From Syntrophobotulus glycolicus DSM 8271 (GTDB lineage: Bacteria > Bacillota > Desulfitobacteriia > Desulfitobacteriales > Syntrophobotulaceae), in contig NC_015172.1 in NCBI RefSeq assembly GCF_000190635.1, forward strand, positions 2,728,001 to 2,792,000: a DNA stretch of 64,000 bases, read 5' to 3'. Shown one piece after another: positions 50,916-60,351 of the stretch. The position numbers and the translations under genes are program-made. A model generated the notes under the pieces. That model saw only the letters and a list, made by a program, of their open reading frames with translations. It was not told where the DNA came from and made no database searches. The number at the start of each line of letters is the position of its first letter. Within the stretch, counting starts at the first letter, position 1.

Positions 50916-51957
50916 TTAATTTAAATTGAAGGTATATAACTGCTCGCTTTCACCGCCTTTAAGGAGTGTTGCCAGAAAAACGCTGTTTTCATCGGGTGAA
51001 AACCCAGCCGAAACAATAAGCTCGGTTGAGTTATGGATAACATGTCGTTGATCGGCTAAATAATCATAGCAGATCAGCTTTTCCTCTTTCGATTCATTTT
51101 CATTTACAGCATAGACAATTAGATGGTCGGAGATACCCCCCCATGTCGTTATACTGCCATTTTCCGGAAATAATTTAGGCTTTTTGGCTCCTGTGCTGTC
51201 AATTATCGCAATCGAATCATTATTCTCACCCAGAATATGCACAAAAATATCGGTATTGTTCGGCAGGAAGTAGCACCACATTAACTCGACCCATCCATCA
51301 GGGCACTGGAAGTCCTTCCCTCCGGTCAATGTTTGTTTTTGCAGGGAATCTCTGTCTATAATATTAATATTGCTGCCACTATTTGAAATATACACTAACT
51401 TAGCATTGTCTTTGGACCAGGATAGGCTGCTGTATTGAGAGGAAGTATCAATCTTTTTACTCTCTTTTAATTGATTATTCGAGATATAAAGGTCATCTTT
51501 CCGTACTTCGGCCAAATATTCCATGTCCGATGAGTAGCGTATGAAGTCAACTTCGGATTTTTTTGTATAGTTATCGGTCAGAGACAAACTGGCTCTGTCA
51601 TAGAAAAAAGCTTTTTTCCAATTTTGATAGCCAATTGTTTTCATTAACTAAAAGGTGATCTTCAGATCCTGTAAGCAACTGACCTTCAAACAAAACCTTG
51701 CTGTTTTTTGTCTCTAAATTGTAAGAAATGATTTTTGAATGCTCATTTTCTTTATTATCGCCAAAAACAAGTAAAACATTGGTGTCATCATACCATAAGC
51801 TTTTAGCCATGGTGAACGATTGTCCAGGGTCAAAAGATATCTTTAGGTCCGTATTCCCGTTTTCTTTTGTGTTGCTATTAACTACCTTTTCATTTCCACA
51901 GGCAGTTAAACCAAAAGCCAAAAGGATTATAATAAAACAACGATATATTTTTTTCAT
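50916..51957 (-). pseudogene. Beta-propeller-like lipoprotein, frameshifted duplicate
   Basis: Starts MKKIYRCFIIILLAFGLTAC (lipobox) at 51957 and is read through ...EGQLLTGSEDHLLVNE, after which the frame shifts; the rest (TIGYQNWKKAFFYDRASLSL... to the shared C-terminus) continues in another frame from about 51645. Compared with the intact copy, two bases seem missing near 51640-51650 (GTTAATGAAAACAATTGG). The two copies are nearly identical at DNA level over long stretches, so duplication was recent. Confidence 0.8.
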
Positions 51958-52086
51958 TTCATACTTCCTTTGCTGAATTGATTTAATAATTATCAAACCC
52001 CAAATCTCACCTCCCTTCGTTTATCCCTTCACTCAAATAAACGAAAAAAGGCGACTATTGTTACACTTAGCATGGGAAATTTTTCA

Positions 52087-52836
52087 TTATTTTTTCTTAA
52101 TACTTTCAGCCATCTTAATCATTTCCGCCTTATCCGCTTCTCCTATCAGGGAAAGCAGATAGTCTTCCTTCCAGACAATACTCACAATCCCTTGTTTTTC
52201 GGATAAAAGTGCATTACTACTATGAATCATGATAGTTTGGACAGTTGCACCTTCTGTATCTATTCTCAGGTCTGTATTGCCGCTAAAATATTGATTGAAT
52301 TCAATAGTATGTCCTTTCTCATTTTTATAGTTAATCGTGCTCACCAGATCGCTTTCTTCAATTTCATCAATTGTAAAACCGGAGGGAACATCATTGGGAA
52401 CATATCCGTTCCAATCCTGCGGTATGTGCGTGTCAGTTTGTTTTAATCGGTCGTTATTCTCATCCTCCGTCTGAATGCTGGTATATTGATTTTGGATATC
52501 GAGAATGATATTTAACGCTTTCACTCTGAAGGCCTGAACACTGGCCACCACGATTGTGAAGCTTCCTAATAAGACCAAAAGAAAAATCGCTGCTTTGGGT
52601 ACAGACCGGACAATTGTTTTTCTTATTTTGTCCCATCTTTCTTTTCTCTCACAGCAGGCAATGATCTTTTTCATTTTCCGGTTAAATTCGGGCGGAAGGG
52701 TAAATTCGGAATCTGCATCATCTTCAGCCGGATATTCGGCCAATATGTTAGCAGCATGACAGGCTGCGGCATATTCGTAAAGCGCTTCCAGCATTTTTTC
52801 TTCGGCTTCAGCTTTCGCCGTTTCCTTTTCATCCAC
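52087..52836 (-). CDS. DUF4367-type membrane anti-sigma protein (right)
   Basis: 249 aa. Acidic cytoplasmic N-terminus, a membrane helix (AAIFLLVLLGSFTIVVASVQ), then FRVKALNIILDIQNQYTSIQTED, parallel to VRIKVLNLFISMEDKYTEIRLED of the left-hand paralogue, and a DUF4367-like extracytoplasmic domain (DVPSGFTIDEIEES, INYKNEKGHTIEFNQYF). It overlaps the sigma gene by 8 nt. Confidence 0.85.
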   Translation of the reverse strand: MDEKETAKAEAEEKMLEALYEYAAACHAANILAEYPAEDDADSEFTLPPEFNRKMKKIIACCERKERWDKIRKTIVRSVPKAAIFLLVLLGSFTIVVASVQAFRVKALNIILDIQNQYTSIQTEDENNDRLKQTDTHIPQDWNGYVPNDVPSGFTIDEIEESDLVSTINYKNEKGHTIEFNQYFSGNTDLRIDTEGATVQTIMIHSSNALLSEKQGIVSIVWKEDYLLSLIGEADKAEMIKMAESIKKK

Positions 52837-53401
52837 GGTTTGTTCCCCCCTCTTCCTGGGCTAATAATTTATTCAAGCTTTTTCTGGCCCGGTGAAGGCG
52901 GGTCCTGGTATTCTCCGGGGTAAGATTTAAAAGCCGGGAGATTTCCTCGTTGGTATACTGATAGGAGTATTTCAGAGAAAGAATGTCGGCATAGGGCGGG
53001 TACAGTTTCTTCATTTTCTCTGCTACTCCGGTCAAAATTTCATTCCTGATTAAAATCTCTTCCACACTTGGTCCGGGGTCCGATAAATCTTCTTCAGGTG
53101 TTTCCGTCAAAATACCGGACTGTTTTTTTCGTTGACGGTAAATATCGATCGCAGTGTTTCTAACAATGATAACGAATAAGACCCTTATTTTGTTACAGTC
53201 AATGTTGAAGATCTTATCAACATGATTCAAAATATTGATAAAGGCTTCCTGAACAGCGTCCTGAGCCAGATGTTCATCATTTAAAATTCTCTTTGCCACC
53301 TTATACATCAAGGAAACATGTTCTTGATACAAAGCTTCCAGCCTGCTGCGGTCTTCTTTATTTTGGATGGCAGCAAAAATAATCAACATACACTTTTTCA
53401 C
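52829..53401 (-). CDS. ECF-like sigma factor (envelope island, right)
   Basis: 190 aa. Region 2 (LYQEHVSLMYKVAKRILNDEHLAQDAVQEAFINILNHV...VLFVIIVRNTAIDIYRQRKKQ) and region 4 (MKKLYPPYADILSLKYSYQYTNEEISRLLNLTPENTRTRLHRARKSL). It probably controls itself and the lipoprotein genes downstream. It points toward the left-hand sigma pair, so the island is bounded by two converging regulatory modules. Confidence 0.88.
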   Translation of the reverse strand: MKKCMLIIFAAIQNKEDRSRLEALYQEHVSLMYKVAKRILNDEHLAQDAVQEAFINILNHVDKIFNIDCNKIRVLFVIIVRNTAIDIYRQRKKQSGILTETPEEDLSDPGPSVEEILIRNEILTGVAEKMKKLYPPYADILSLKYSYQYTNEEISRLLNLTPENTRTRLHRARKSLNKLLAQEEGGTNRG

Positions 53402-53624
53402 TCTTTCATATTAAAATATGACATTTTATTTATTTCTTCCTGAATTCTTTTTTGGGCAAGTTATTAACCTATTGCCCGGTAAAAAAGAAAAATTTTAGGA
53501 TTTTTAGATAATTATAGCATATCCTGCTTTTTACAGCTTCCAGCTTGAAAAAGAATTGTTGCTGTAATATGTGTTGCAAAAAGTAATCAATGTTGTCTAT
53601 ATAGTATTGATTTAGCCGAAAAAA

Positions 53625-53659
53625 GGGAGCGTAACGAAACTTCGTTTCGCCACGCTCCC
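53625..53659 (-). terminator. Terminator of the methyltransferase/ABC operon
   Basis: GGGAGCGT and ACGCTCCC with an inner CGAAAC/GTTTCG stem, loop TTC, followed on the minus strand by CTTTTTT. The remaining 53402-53795 stretch has no gene that I can support. Confidence 0.85.
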
Positions 53660-53795
53660 TGGGCTGATTTTAGTTACCGTCCTGTCTGTCTCGAGTAATC
53701 TAGAAGGGAAAAATAGATCTTTGCGGTTAGGTAAGATTATATTTATTTTCTATTGATGAGTAATAGTCGTAACTGTCGCTTTCCATATTGGTTGT

Positions 53796-54602
53796 TTACC
53801 TGGCGGTCTGGATGGTATTGCCTAAAGTGAAAACGGCCAGCCGGTTGTTAAAATTCCGGATGACGGGAACGGAAGCGAACAACCTGCCCCTGAAAGAGTG
53901 TTTTTTCATTTCGCAGTTGAAACTCTTTTCTTCAACAAGCTTCAGGCCGGTGCAGAGTTTTTCGACTTCCTTTCCCGACTTCACGCCCCATTGAAAGGTT
54001 GCCTGCGTGCTTTTGACCGTATCGTGCATCCTGCTGCTTTTTGCTGAAAAGGGTGGCATCAGCTCCGCCAGCAGAATGACGTCGGCAAAATTGTCCCGGA
54101 TAATCTGTAAAAGCTGACTGACTGCTTCTTCAGTAAAATACATGAGTACACCTTCAATCACGATGATGGTTTTCCCGTCTTTGTTGATCTCCCGGGGCCA
54201 GGAGGGATCCAACGCCGATTTGGCAATCAGATGCACTCTCTCCTGTTTGGGGAAAAATTTCCTGCGGGCGGAGATCACTTCGGGAAAGTCCAAATCATAC
54301 CAGGTCAGCCTCCCGTTATCTACCCTGGAGAACCGGGCATCAAAACCGCAGCCGATGGAAATGCAAACGGCCTGGGGGTATTTTTTTAAATAGTGCTTGA
54401 TGGCTTCGTCAAACAGAATGGTCCTGGCCACAACGCCCTCGTGACTCATAAATTTATCATATTTGGCAGTGTCCATGTTCAGTTTCTCCATGATCTCTAC
54501 AGCCTTGAAATCACGGATCCTGGGTTGGGGCCGTTTGGTTTCGCTGGCCTTGATGGTCAAAGGAATGAGCAGGGTCTCCTGCACTCCGTCCAAAGAAATC
54601 AT
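53796..54602 (-). CDS. SAM-dependent O-methyltransferase, LCMT/PPM family
   Basis: 268 aa. SLDGVQETLLIPL near the N-terminus, CISIGCGFDARFSRVD (SAM-binding loop), TWYDLDFPEVISARRKFFP and IIVIEGVLMYF are typical of the leucine carboxyl methyltransferase-like PPM family, often found in specialised-metabolite clusters. It likely methylates a carboxyl group; the substrate is unknown. It follows the ABC exporter pair by 31 bp in the same GC-richer block and precedes a terminator. Confidence 0.82.
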   Translation of the reverse strand: MISLDGVQETLLIPLTIKASETKRPQPRIRDFKAVEIMEKLNMDTAKYDKFMSHEGVVARTILFDEAIKHYLKKYPQAVCISIGCGFDARFSRVDNGRLTWYDLDFPEVISARRKFFPKQERVHLIAKSALDPSWPREINKDGKTIIVIEGVLMYFTEEAVSQLLQIIRDNFADVILLAELMPPFSAKSSRMHDTVKSTQATFQWGVKSGKEVEKLCTGLKLVEEKSFNCEMKKHSFRGRLFASVPVIRNFNNRLAVFTLGNTIQTAR

Positions 54603-54633
54603 TTACACCTTCCTCCTCTCTTATCATCCGTCG

Positions 54634-56388
54634 TCACCCGGCGGCCCGGGCGTTCCCATCCAGCTTCCAGCCGATGGATTTTTCCCGCATCCCGATGAAG
54701 TCGGCGTACATCCCGCCTTCCGCCATCAGCTGCTCATGTGTTCCCCTCTGAATGATTTTCCCGCCGTCCAGCACCAGGATCTGATCGGCATGCCGCACGG
54801 TTTTCAGCCTATGAGCGATCATAATCACGGTCTTGCTGCGGGTCAGCTCGGCAATGGCCGCCTGCAATTGATTTTCATTTTCCGGGTCCACATTGGCGGT
54901 CGCTTCATCCAGGATAATAATCGGAGCGTCCTTCAGGATAGCCCGGGCGATAGCGATACGCTGCTTTTCACCGCCAGAGATGGTGGCCCCGCCTTCGCCG
55001 ATTACAGTGTCATAGCCGTCCGGCAAAAGCATGATAAAGTCGTCGCAGCAGGCTTTTTGAGCCGCAGCACGGATTTCTGCCAGACCGGCGCCAGGTTTGC
55101 CGAATTTGATGTTGTTGGCGATGGTGTCGTTAAAAAGATAGACGTTCTGGAACACCATGCTGAAGTTTTGCAGCAGACTGTCCAGCGTATAATCCCGCAC
55201 ATCCCTGCCGCCCAGAGTGATGCTGCCGCGGTCCACATCCCAGAAGCGGGCCATCAGGTTGCACAAGGTTGTTTTGCCCCCGCCGGAGGGGCCGATGACG
55301 GCTGTCGTGGTGCCGGCCGGGATGACAAAGCTCACATCGTCGATGATTTTGCGCTCGCCGTAGGAGAAGCTGACCCCGCTGCCCTCAATGCCCCAGCCGG
55401 TTGGAACGATGTGCTTCCCCCTTTCATCCATGAGCGGGGTCCGGCGGATTTCCTCCACCCTGTCCATGGACAGGTCAATGACCCGGAGCAAAGCGGACAT
55501 GCTGCCCGCTGTTTCCAGCTGGCTGTAAATGATGAAGGAAGAAACCACAACCAGCAGGCAGACCGAGAGTTCCATCGCCCCTGCCAGATAAAGCCAGACA
55601 GCGGCGGCGACCAGTACCACACTCATCCCTTTGAGGATCAGGCTCTGTAAAAACATAAACGGAATAAAAGCGATCTCCAGACCCACGTTTTGTTTCTCGC
55701 ACTCGTCAATGGCCCGGTCCATGGTCTTATGGGCATTATCCGCCAGGTTAAACGCGCGCACCACGCTCATCCCCTGGGCATATTCCAGTACGGCCCCCAC
55801 CAGTGAGGCCTGAGCCGCCACCCGGGCGGGAGATACCCGGCGCGATTTCTTCTGCATCAGGGCATTGACACCGATAAAGAGCAGGATGCCTGCCACCACG
55901 ATGAACCCGATCCGCCAGTCAAAGAAAATCAGCATCAGGGTAACCACCGCGGCGTAGATATAGCCGTGCACGGTTTTATCCATAACGCGAGGGGCGATGT
56001 CCTGCAGATCTTCCATGGTAGAAGTGACGGCTGCCGTGATGGTCCCCAGGCTGTTGTCATTGAAATAACCCATGGGCATGTATTTCATCCGGTCGCCGAT
56101 TTCCGTCCGCTTGTCGGCACACAGGTAAAAACTGCCCTCCGCTTCCGCCATGGTGGATCTGTGCCGGGTCCAAATACAACCCAGCATGCTCACCAGCATG
56201 ATGCCGAAAGAGCTCCAGGCTGTAGCGGAGCTCACCTGTCCCTCGACCAGGGCCTTAAGGACGACAAAAATGGCCAAAATCTGCATGGCATGAAAGATGG
56301 AATGAATAAAGGCAAAGACGATCCCCAGCTGCATCCTGCCCCGGCGCGGGCCGGCAAATTGAAAAAACTTGCGAATGACTCCCAACAT
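54634..56388 (-). CDS. ABC exporter half-transporter B (TMD-NBD)
   Basis: 584 aa from the ATG at 56388 with AAAGGAGGG upstream. N-terminal six-helix TMD, C-terminal ATPase with GPSGGGKTT (Walker A), ISGGEKQRIAIARA (signature) and IIILDEATANVD (Walker B). It pairs with the half-transporter at 56454-58196, resembling YbtPQ/IrtAB-type heterodimers. GC is clearly higher than in the flanking genes, which suggests recent transfer. Substrate unknown. Confidence 0.88.
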   Translation of the reverse strand: MLGVIRKFFQFAGPRRGRMQLGIVFAFIHSIFHAMQILAIFVVLKALVEGQVSSATAWSSFGIMLVSMLGCIWTRHRSTMAEAEGSFYLCADKRTEIGDRMKYMPMGYFNDNSLGTITAAVTSTMEDLQDIAPRVMDKTVHGYIYAAVVTLMLIFFDWRIGFIVVAGILLFIGVNALMQKKSRRVSPARVAAQASLVGAVLEYAQGMSVVRAFNLADNAHKTMDRAIDECEKQNVGLEIAFIPFMFLQSLILKGMSVVLVAAAVWLYLAGAMELSVCLLVVVSSFIIYSQLETAGSMSALLRVIDLSMDRVEEIRRTPLMDERGKHIVPTGWGIEGSGVSFSYGERKIIDDVSFVIPAGTTTAVIGPSGGGKTTLCNLMARFWDVDRGSITLGGRDVRDYTLDSLLQNFSMVFQNVYLFNDTIANNIKFGKPGAGLAEIRAAAQKACCDDFIMLLPDGYDTVIGEGGATISGGEKQRIAIARAILKDAPIIILDEATANVDPENENQLQAAIAELTRSKTVIMIAHRLKTVRHADQILVLDGGKIIQRGTHEQLMAEGGMYADFIGMREKSIGWKLDGNARAAG

Positions 56389-56453
56389 GATATTCCCTCC
56401 TTTTGCCGCTCCTTGCCATCCATGGCAGCGCGGCATTTGTCCCTCCTTGAACT

Positions 56454-58196
56454 TTAGGCCACGTCTTTGGCACTGATATGCGCCTGCCACATCTCCTGAT
56501 AAAGCGGGCAGTCTGCCAGCAGTTCTTCATGCCGGGCGCAGGCGGCCACCCTGCCCCGGTCAATGACCGCGATCTGGTCGGAATTGGTGATGGTGGAGAG
56601 GCGGTGGGCAATGACGATCAGGGTCTTTCCCGCCACCAGCCTGGCGACGGCAGCCTGAATCACCGCCTCATTTTCCGGGTCGGTATAGGCCGTAGCTTCA
56701 TCCAGAATAACAACGGGAGCATTCTTCAGCATGGCCCGGGCAATGGCAATCCGCTGGCGCTCCCCACCGGAAAGATGCCCGCCGGTGCCGCCCGCAACCG
56801 TATCATACCCATGCTCCAGCCCCATGATAAAATCGTGGCAGCCGGAGGACCTGGCGGCGGCCCTGACTTCCTCGTCCGTGGCGGAAGGGCGGCCCAGGCG
56901 CAGGTTTTCCAGTACGGACAGGTCGAAGAGGTAGTTGTCCTGGGCCACATAAGCAATCAAGTCCATCAGCTGTCCGGCAGGGATATTTTTGACGTCTGTC
57001 CCGCCTATGGCAACAGAGCCTCCACTCACGTCCCAGAAGGAGGCGATCAGCTTGGCAATGGTACTTTTACCGCCGCCGGAGGGACCGACCAGGGCGGTTA
57101 CCGAACCGGCAGGGATATTCAGGTTCACCCCATGCAGGACTTCCGTGCCGTCATAGCCGAAGAAAACTTCTTTCAGGGCAATATCCGTCCCCTGCAGGGA
57201 AGCCCGGGTGGCGGGACGGATTTGCTCCGGCTCATCCAGGACTGCGCCGATATCGTCCATGACGGTACCGATTTTGGCAATATCGTCAGTGTAATACATG
57301 GCGGACAAAAGCGGCGCCATAATCCCCAGCGCCAGGATCACGATGGTAATAAAGGTCGGGGCGGGCAGGCTGCCGTTCAGATAGAAAATACAACCGATGG
57401 GCAGGACGCCGATAAGGACCGCGGGCCAAATGCCCAAGCCCATGGCAAAATAGGCCTGGCACTGGCGCATCCAGTCCAGACCGTAATTGGCGTTGGCCCT
57501 GACCGCATCGGCAAACTTTTGATAAGAAGTCGCGGATTGTCCGAAGGCCTTGATCACTTCGATGCCGCCCACATATTCCACCGCGGTGGCGTTCATGTGC
57601 TTGCCCACCGCCATATATTCCCCGAATTTTTTCTCATAGTCCTTCATCATGCCCATATAGCACAGGGCACCGATAGGCAGAGTGATTAAAGAAATCAGCG
57701 CCATGCGCCAGTCCAGCACAAACAGATAAAGAATAATGGCGAAAGGAACCAGCAGGTTGGAAGTCATTTCCGGAAGCACATGGGCCAGAGTGGGCTCGAT
57801 GCTGTCCACTTTTTCCACCATAGTGTTTTTGATTTTGCCTGATGGCGTATTCAGCACATAACCCATGGGCACCCGGGTCAGCTTGGCGGCAATCCGCCGT
57901 CTGACCTCGGAAATCACGGCAAAGGTCGCCTTGTGGGAGAGGGCAGTCGAGAGGTTGTGCAGCAGCACCCTGCCCAGAAACCCCAGGGCCGCCACAGCGC
58001 ACCACAGCAGGAAATAGGAAAAATCCCGTTCTCCCGCGATGAGCCGGATAACAATGCGGGATACCGCAAAATAGGGAATCAGGCCGCAGGCTACGCCCAG
58101 CACGGCGAGGACGACCGCGGCGATATAATTTCCCTTGTGCGGTTCGGCAAATTCCGCCAAACGTGCCAGCCCTTTTTTCTTTTTCGGTTTCTCCAT
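56454..58196 (-). CDS. ABC exporter half-transporter A (TMD-NBD)
   Basis: 580 aa from the ATG at 58196 with AAAGGAG upstream. Basic N-terminus (MEKPKKKKGLARLAEFAEPHKG), TMD, and an ATPase with GPSGGGKST, LSGGERQRIAIARA and VVILDEATAYTD. Forms the heterodimer with the next gene. It belongs to the GC-rich block downstream of the TetR gene, which likely controls it. Confidence 0.88.
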   Translation of the reverse strand: MEKPKKKKGLARLAEFAEPHKGNYIAAVVLAVLGVACGLIPYFAVSRIVIRLIAGERDFSYFLLWCAVAALGFLGRVLLHNLSTALSHKATFAVISEVRRRIAAKLTRVPMGYVLNTPSGKIKNTMVEKVDSIEPTLAHVLPEMTSNLLVPFAIILYLFVLDWRMALISLITLPIGALCYMGMMKDYEKKFGEYMAVGKHMNATAVEYVGGIEVIKAFGQSATSYQKFADAVRANANYGLDWMRQCQAYFAMGLGIWPAVLIGVLPIGCIFYLNGSLPAPTFITIVILALGIMAPLLSAMYYTDDIAKIGTVMDDIGAVLDEPEQIRPATRASLQGTDIALKEVFFGYDGTEVLHGVNLNIPAGSVTALVGPSGGGKSTIAKLIASFWDVSGGSVAIGGTDVKNIPAGQLMDLIAYVAQDNYLFDLSVLENLRLGRPSATDEEVRAAARSSGCHDFIMGLEHGYDTVAGGTGGHLSGGERQRIAIARAMLKNAPVVILDEATAYTDPENEAVIQAAVARLVAGKTLIVIAHRLSTITNSDQIAVIDRGRVAACARHEELLADCPLYQEMWQAHISAKDVA

Positions 58197-58307
58197 GGAT
58201 AACACTCCTTTCATTTGCGTAAATAAATGACTGATCCCTGAATAAGTGATTGAATTGTTGTGATCTTGGTTTTTGATTTTTGAAGAAACTGAATCTGAAC
58301 GGCCCCT

Positions 58308-58323
58308 GTTAGAAATGTCTAAC
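58308..58323. promoter_or_regulatory. Palindrome between tetR and the ABC genes
   Basis: GTTAGA-AATG-TCTAAC is a 6-bp inverted repeat with a 4-nt spacer, in the 153-bp gap between the TetR gene and the first ABC gene. It is different in sequence from the tandem operator at 58980, so it may bind something else, or be coincidental. Confidence 0.35.
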
Positions 58324-58349
58324 TTTAGGAGGAAAAATTTTTACCGCTG

Positions 58350-58958
58350 TTAAAGCCCCAAAATTTGAAACCAGCCGGCCGTGTAGAATTCCTTCAGACC
58401 GTTGAGATACCCCGCAGCCTTTTCTTTAGGCATATCGTGGACCACAATTTCAAACAACCCGGAAAAAAACGAATTCACCAGAATATGAATCAGCGGCTCC
58501 TCTACCTCGCGCACCTGCTTCCCTTCCCGGCGCATAACCTCGACAAAGCGGAAGGTAGACTGCATTTCAATCTCGACCATCTGATCCAGGAAGGCGTTAT
58601 AATCCGGGCCGGCTGAACGGCAAATCAAAAGCTTGAACGCATCGTAATGACGGTAGATATGCTCCATCATCCAGTCCATCCCTTCATGGGAGGTTTGAAT
58701 CATTTCCGCCTCCTGCCTTTGGGGCGGAAGGGCGGCGAATCCCTCCTGGATGGCGGCAAACTGATCCAGTATTTCCCGGGCAGGCCCAGATACCAGGGCG
58801 TCAAACAGAGCTTTTTTATCGGGAAAATAACCGTAAATCGCGCCGGTCGTCACCCCAGCGGCTTTGGCGATCGCCCGCAGGGAAGCCCCTTCAAACCCTT
58901 TTTCCAAAAATTCGTCCCGTCCGCACTCCAGGATATTTTGCCGAGTATCTTCAGCCAT
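58350..58958 (-). CDS. TetR-family transcriptional regulator
   Basis: 202 aa. N-terminal HTH (RQNILECGRDEFLEKGFEGASLRAIAKAAGVTTGAIYGYFPDKKALFDALV) is a clear TetR domain; the C-terminal ligand-binding part is divergent. Likely represses the downstream ABC exporter/methyltransferase genes. Two tandem palindromes lie immediately upstream of the gene (58980-59005), so autorepression is likely. Confidence 0.92.
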   Translation of the reverse strand: MAEDTRQNILECGRDEFLEKGFEGASLRAIAKAAGVTTGAIYGYFPDKKALFDALVSGPAREILDQFAAIQEGFAALPPQRQEAEMIQTSHEGMDWMMEHIYRHYDAFKLLICRSAGPDYNAFLDQMVEIEMQSTFRFVEVMRREGKQVREVEEPLIHILVNSFFSGLFEIVVHDMPKEKAAGYLNGLKEFYTAGWFQILGL

Positions 58959-58979
58959 TTTATTCTGTCCTCCAAAAAT

Positions 58980-59005
58980 ATAACAGCGTTATATAACAAT
59001 GTTAT
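58980..59005 (-). promoter_or_regulatory. Two abutting TetR-type operators
   Basis: ATAACAGCGTTAT (58980-58992) and ATAACAATGTTAT (58993-59005) are two 13-bp ATAAC-N3-GTTAT palindromes joined end to end, 22 bp before the tetR start. This is the expected layout for a TetR repressor that binds as two dimers. Confidence 0.75.
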
Positions 59006-59069
59006 CTTAGCGCTGTGCTTTTATTTTGTCAAGAACTATTATTGGAAGGCCGATGTAACGTTTATGCTT

Positions 59070-59288
59070 TCAATTTTTCCCTGCACTTCTTCTCCCCTGA
59101 TAAATCAAGTTGAGCAAAGTAAACATTACAATCGCAAGAATCATAAAATATTGATGGTCTGTATCCATAGAAAAAGCAAATACAGGGAATGTTTCCACGA
59201 CCAGGAGTGAGCGAAAAGCCTTATCCCTCAAATTTTCAAGAAAAGTCTTTTGAATAAAATGAACTAACACCAATGGGGACATGATCAT
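59070..59288 (-). CDS. Doubtful small ORF with a membrane helix
   Basis: 72 aa, MIMSPLVLVHFIQKTFLENLRDKAFR..., with a hydrophobic stretch ILAIVMFTLLNLIYQ near the C-terminus. No family is recognised, there is no convincing ribosome binding site, and it lies at the junction between the GC-rich block and the next operon. It may be a gene remnant or chance. I list it because the 340-bp gap otherwise holds only the TetR operators. Confidence 0.25.
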   Translation of the reverse strand: MIMSPLVLVHFIQKTFLENLRDKAFRSLLVVETFPVFAFSMDTDHQYFMILAIVMFTLLNLIYQGRRSAGKN

Positions 59289-59298
59289 CTTTGAGCAA

Positions 59299-60318
59299 CT
59301 AACTCCGGCTGAAATCGGGCAAAATTTGAGAACAGATTTGATTTAACCATTCCTTTTCATTCAGATCATTGCTGAGCAGACCCATAGCTTTCTGCTGTTT
59401 CAAGTAAGTGGAGATATTCTCCTTGGCATTCCTGACCCCGGGCATCCACATATAATCTTCGGCAGTCTGCACAATCTGATTGGCATCGCCCTCAACATAT
59501 TTTTTCTCCCTTACCAGCTCTAATGCCTCGCTCTGATTTTCAGACATCCATTGGGCCCCTTTAAGCCAGGCCCGAATCAAAGCAAAGGCCTGCTCAGGCC
59601 GTTCATTCAGGAAACCGCCTTCCAGCCCGACAAAGCTGGCATAGAAATGCCGGTAGGCGCCTAAGCTTTGATCATTAGTTTCGCTTGAACTGCCGAACAA
59701 TACCCGCAGGTCCTTATTTTCTTCTGCTGTTTCCGGATCTGCCTGCTCAGGGATACTGATTGCATCCACTTCTCCTTTGAATAAAGCGTCTTCCAACTGA
59801 TCACTGCTGTAAATTTTCCACTGAATATCTTTTTTCAGGTCCAAGCCCGCACTTTCTAATACAGAGGATCCAATCACCATCCCTGCGTTGCCCTCGGCAT
59901 CTGTTCCGATCGTCTTTCCCTTTAAATCTTTTACTGAAGTCAAGCCTGATTTGGCGGCTGAAACAATCTGGACGCATTCGCTGTGCAAGCCCGCCGCGAG
60001 CTTAAGATCAAGCCCTTGCTCCAAAGCCTTGAATATTCTGTAATCACAGGTTAGACCGTGAATTTCCCGCCGGGACAACTGCTGTATTGAAGAGGGGAAA
60101 TCCGCTTTGACCAATTCCACCTCAAGCCCGCTCTCCTTAAAATACCCGTTTTCAGCCGCAACGAACAGAGGAGCCTCATAGACCTCTCCCTGGTAAGCGA
60201 TCCTGATTTTTTGCCCCGACTCACCGGCTTTCGGAACATTGCACCCGCTCACGAGAAGCATTCCTGCAATCAGGAGAAAGCCGATCAGGAATAACCTGGA
60301 ATTTTCCAAAAACTTCAA
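59299..60318 (-). CDS. ABC transporter substrate-binding lipoprotein, SsuA/NMT1-like
   Basis: 339 aa. Signal with lipobox LVSGC; then IRIAYQGEVYEAPLFVAAENGYFKESGLEVELVKADF and SVKDLKGKTIGTDAEGNAGMVI, typical of the nitrate/sulfonate/taurine (NMT1) binding-protein group. It would present an organic ligand, plausibly an organosulfur compound, to the adjacent permeases. It is the last gene of the transporter run. Confidence 0.85.
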   Translation of the reverse strand: MKFLENSRLFLIGFLLIAGMLLVSGCNVPKAGESGQKIRIAYQGEVYEAPLFVAAENGYFKESGLEVELVKADFPSSIQQLSRREIHGLTCDYRIFKALEQGLDLKLAAGLHSECVQIVSAAKSGLTSVKDLKGKTIGTDAEGNAGMVIGSSVLESAGLDLKKDIQWKIYSSDQLEDALFKGEVDAISIPEQADPETAEENKDLRVLFGSSSETNDQSLGAYRHFYASFVGLEGGFLNERPEQAFALIRAWLKGAQWMSENQSEALELVREKKYVEGDANQIVQTAEDYMWMPGVRNAKENISTYLKQQKAMGLLSNDLNEKEWLNQICSQILPDFSRS

Positions 60319-60351
60319 AGCGCTCCACCTCTCATAAGGTCGTTCATTGTC

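Noticed and set aside
54463-57689. Two long plus-strand open frames (395 and 403 codons) opposite the ABC genes
   Set aside because: They lie antisense to two strong ABC genes in GC-rich DNA, have no recognisable domains and no supporting ribosome binding sites.
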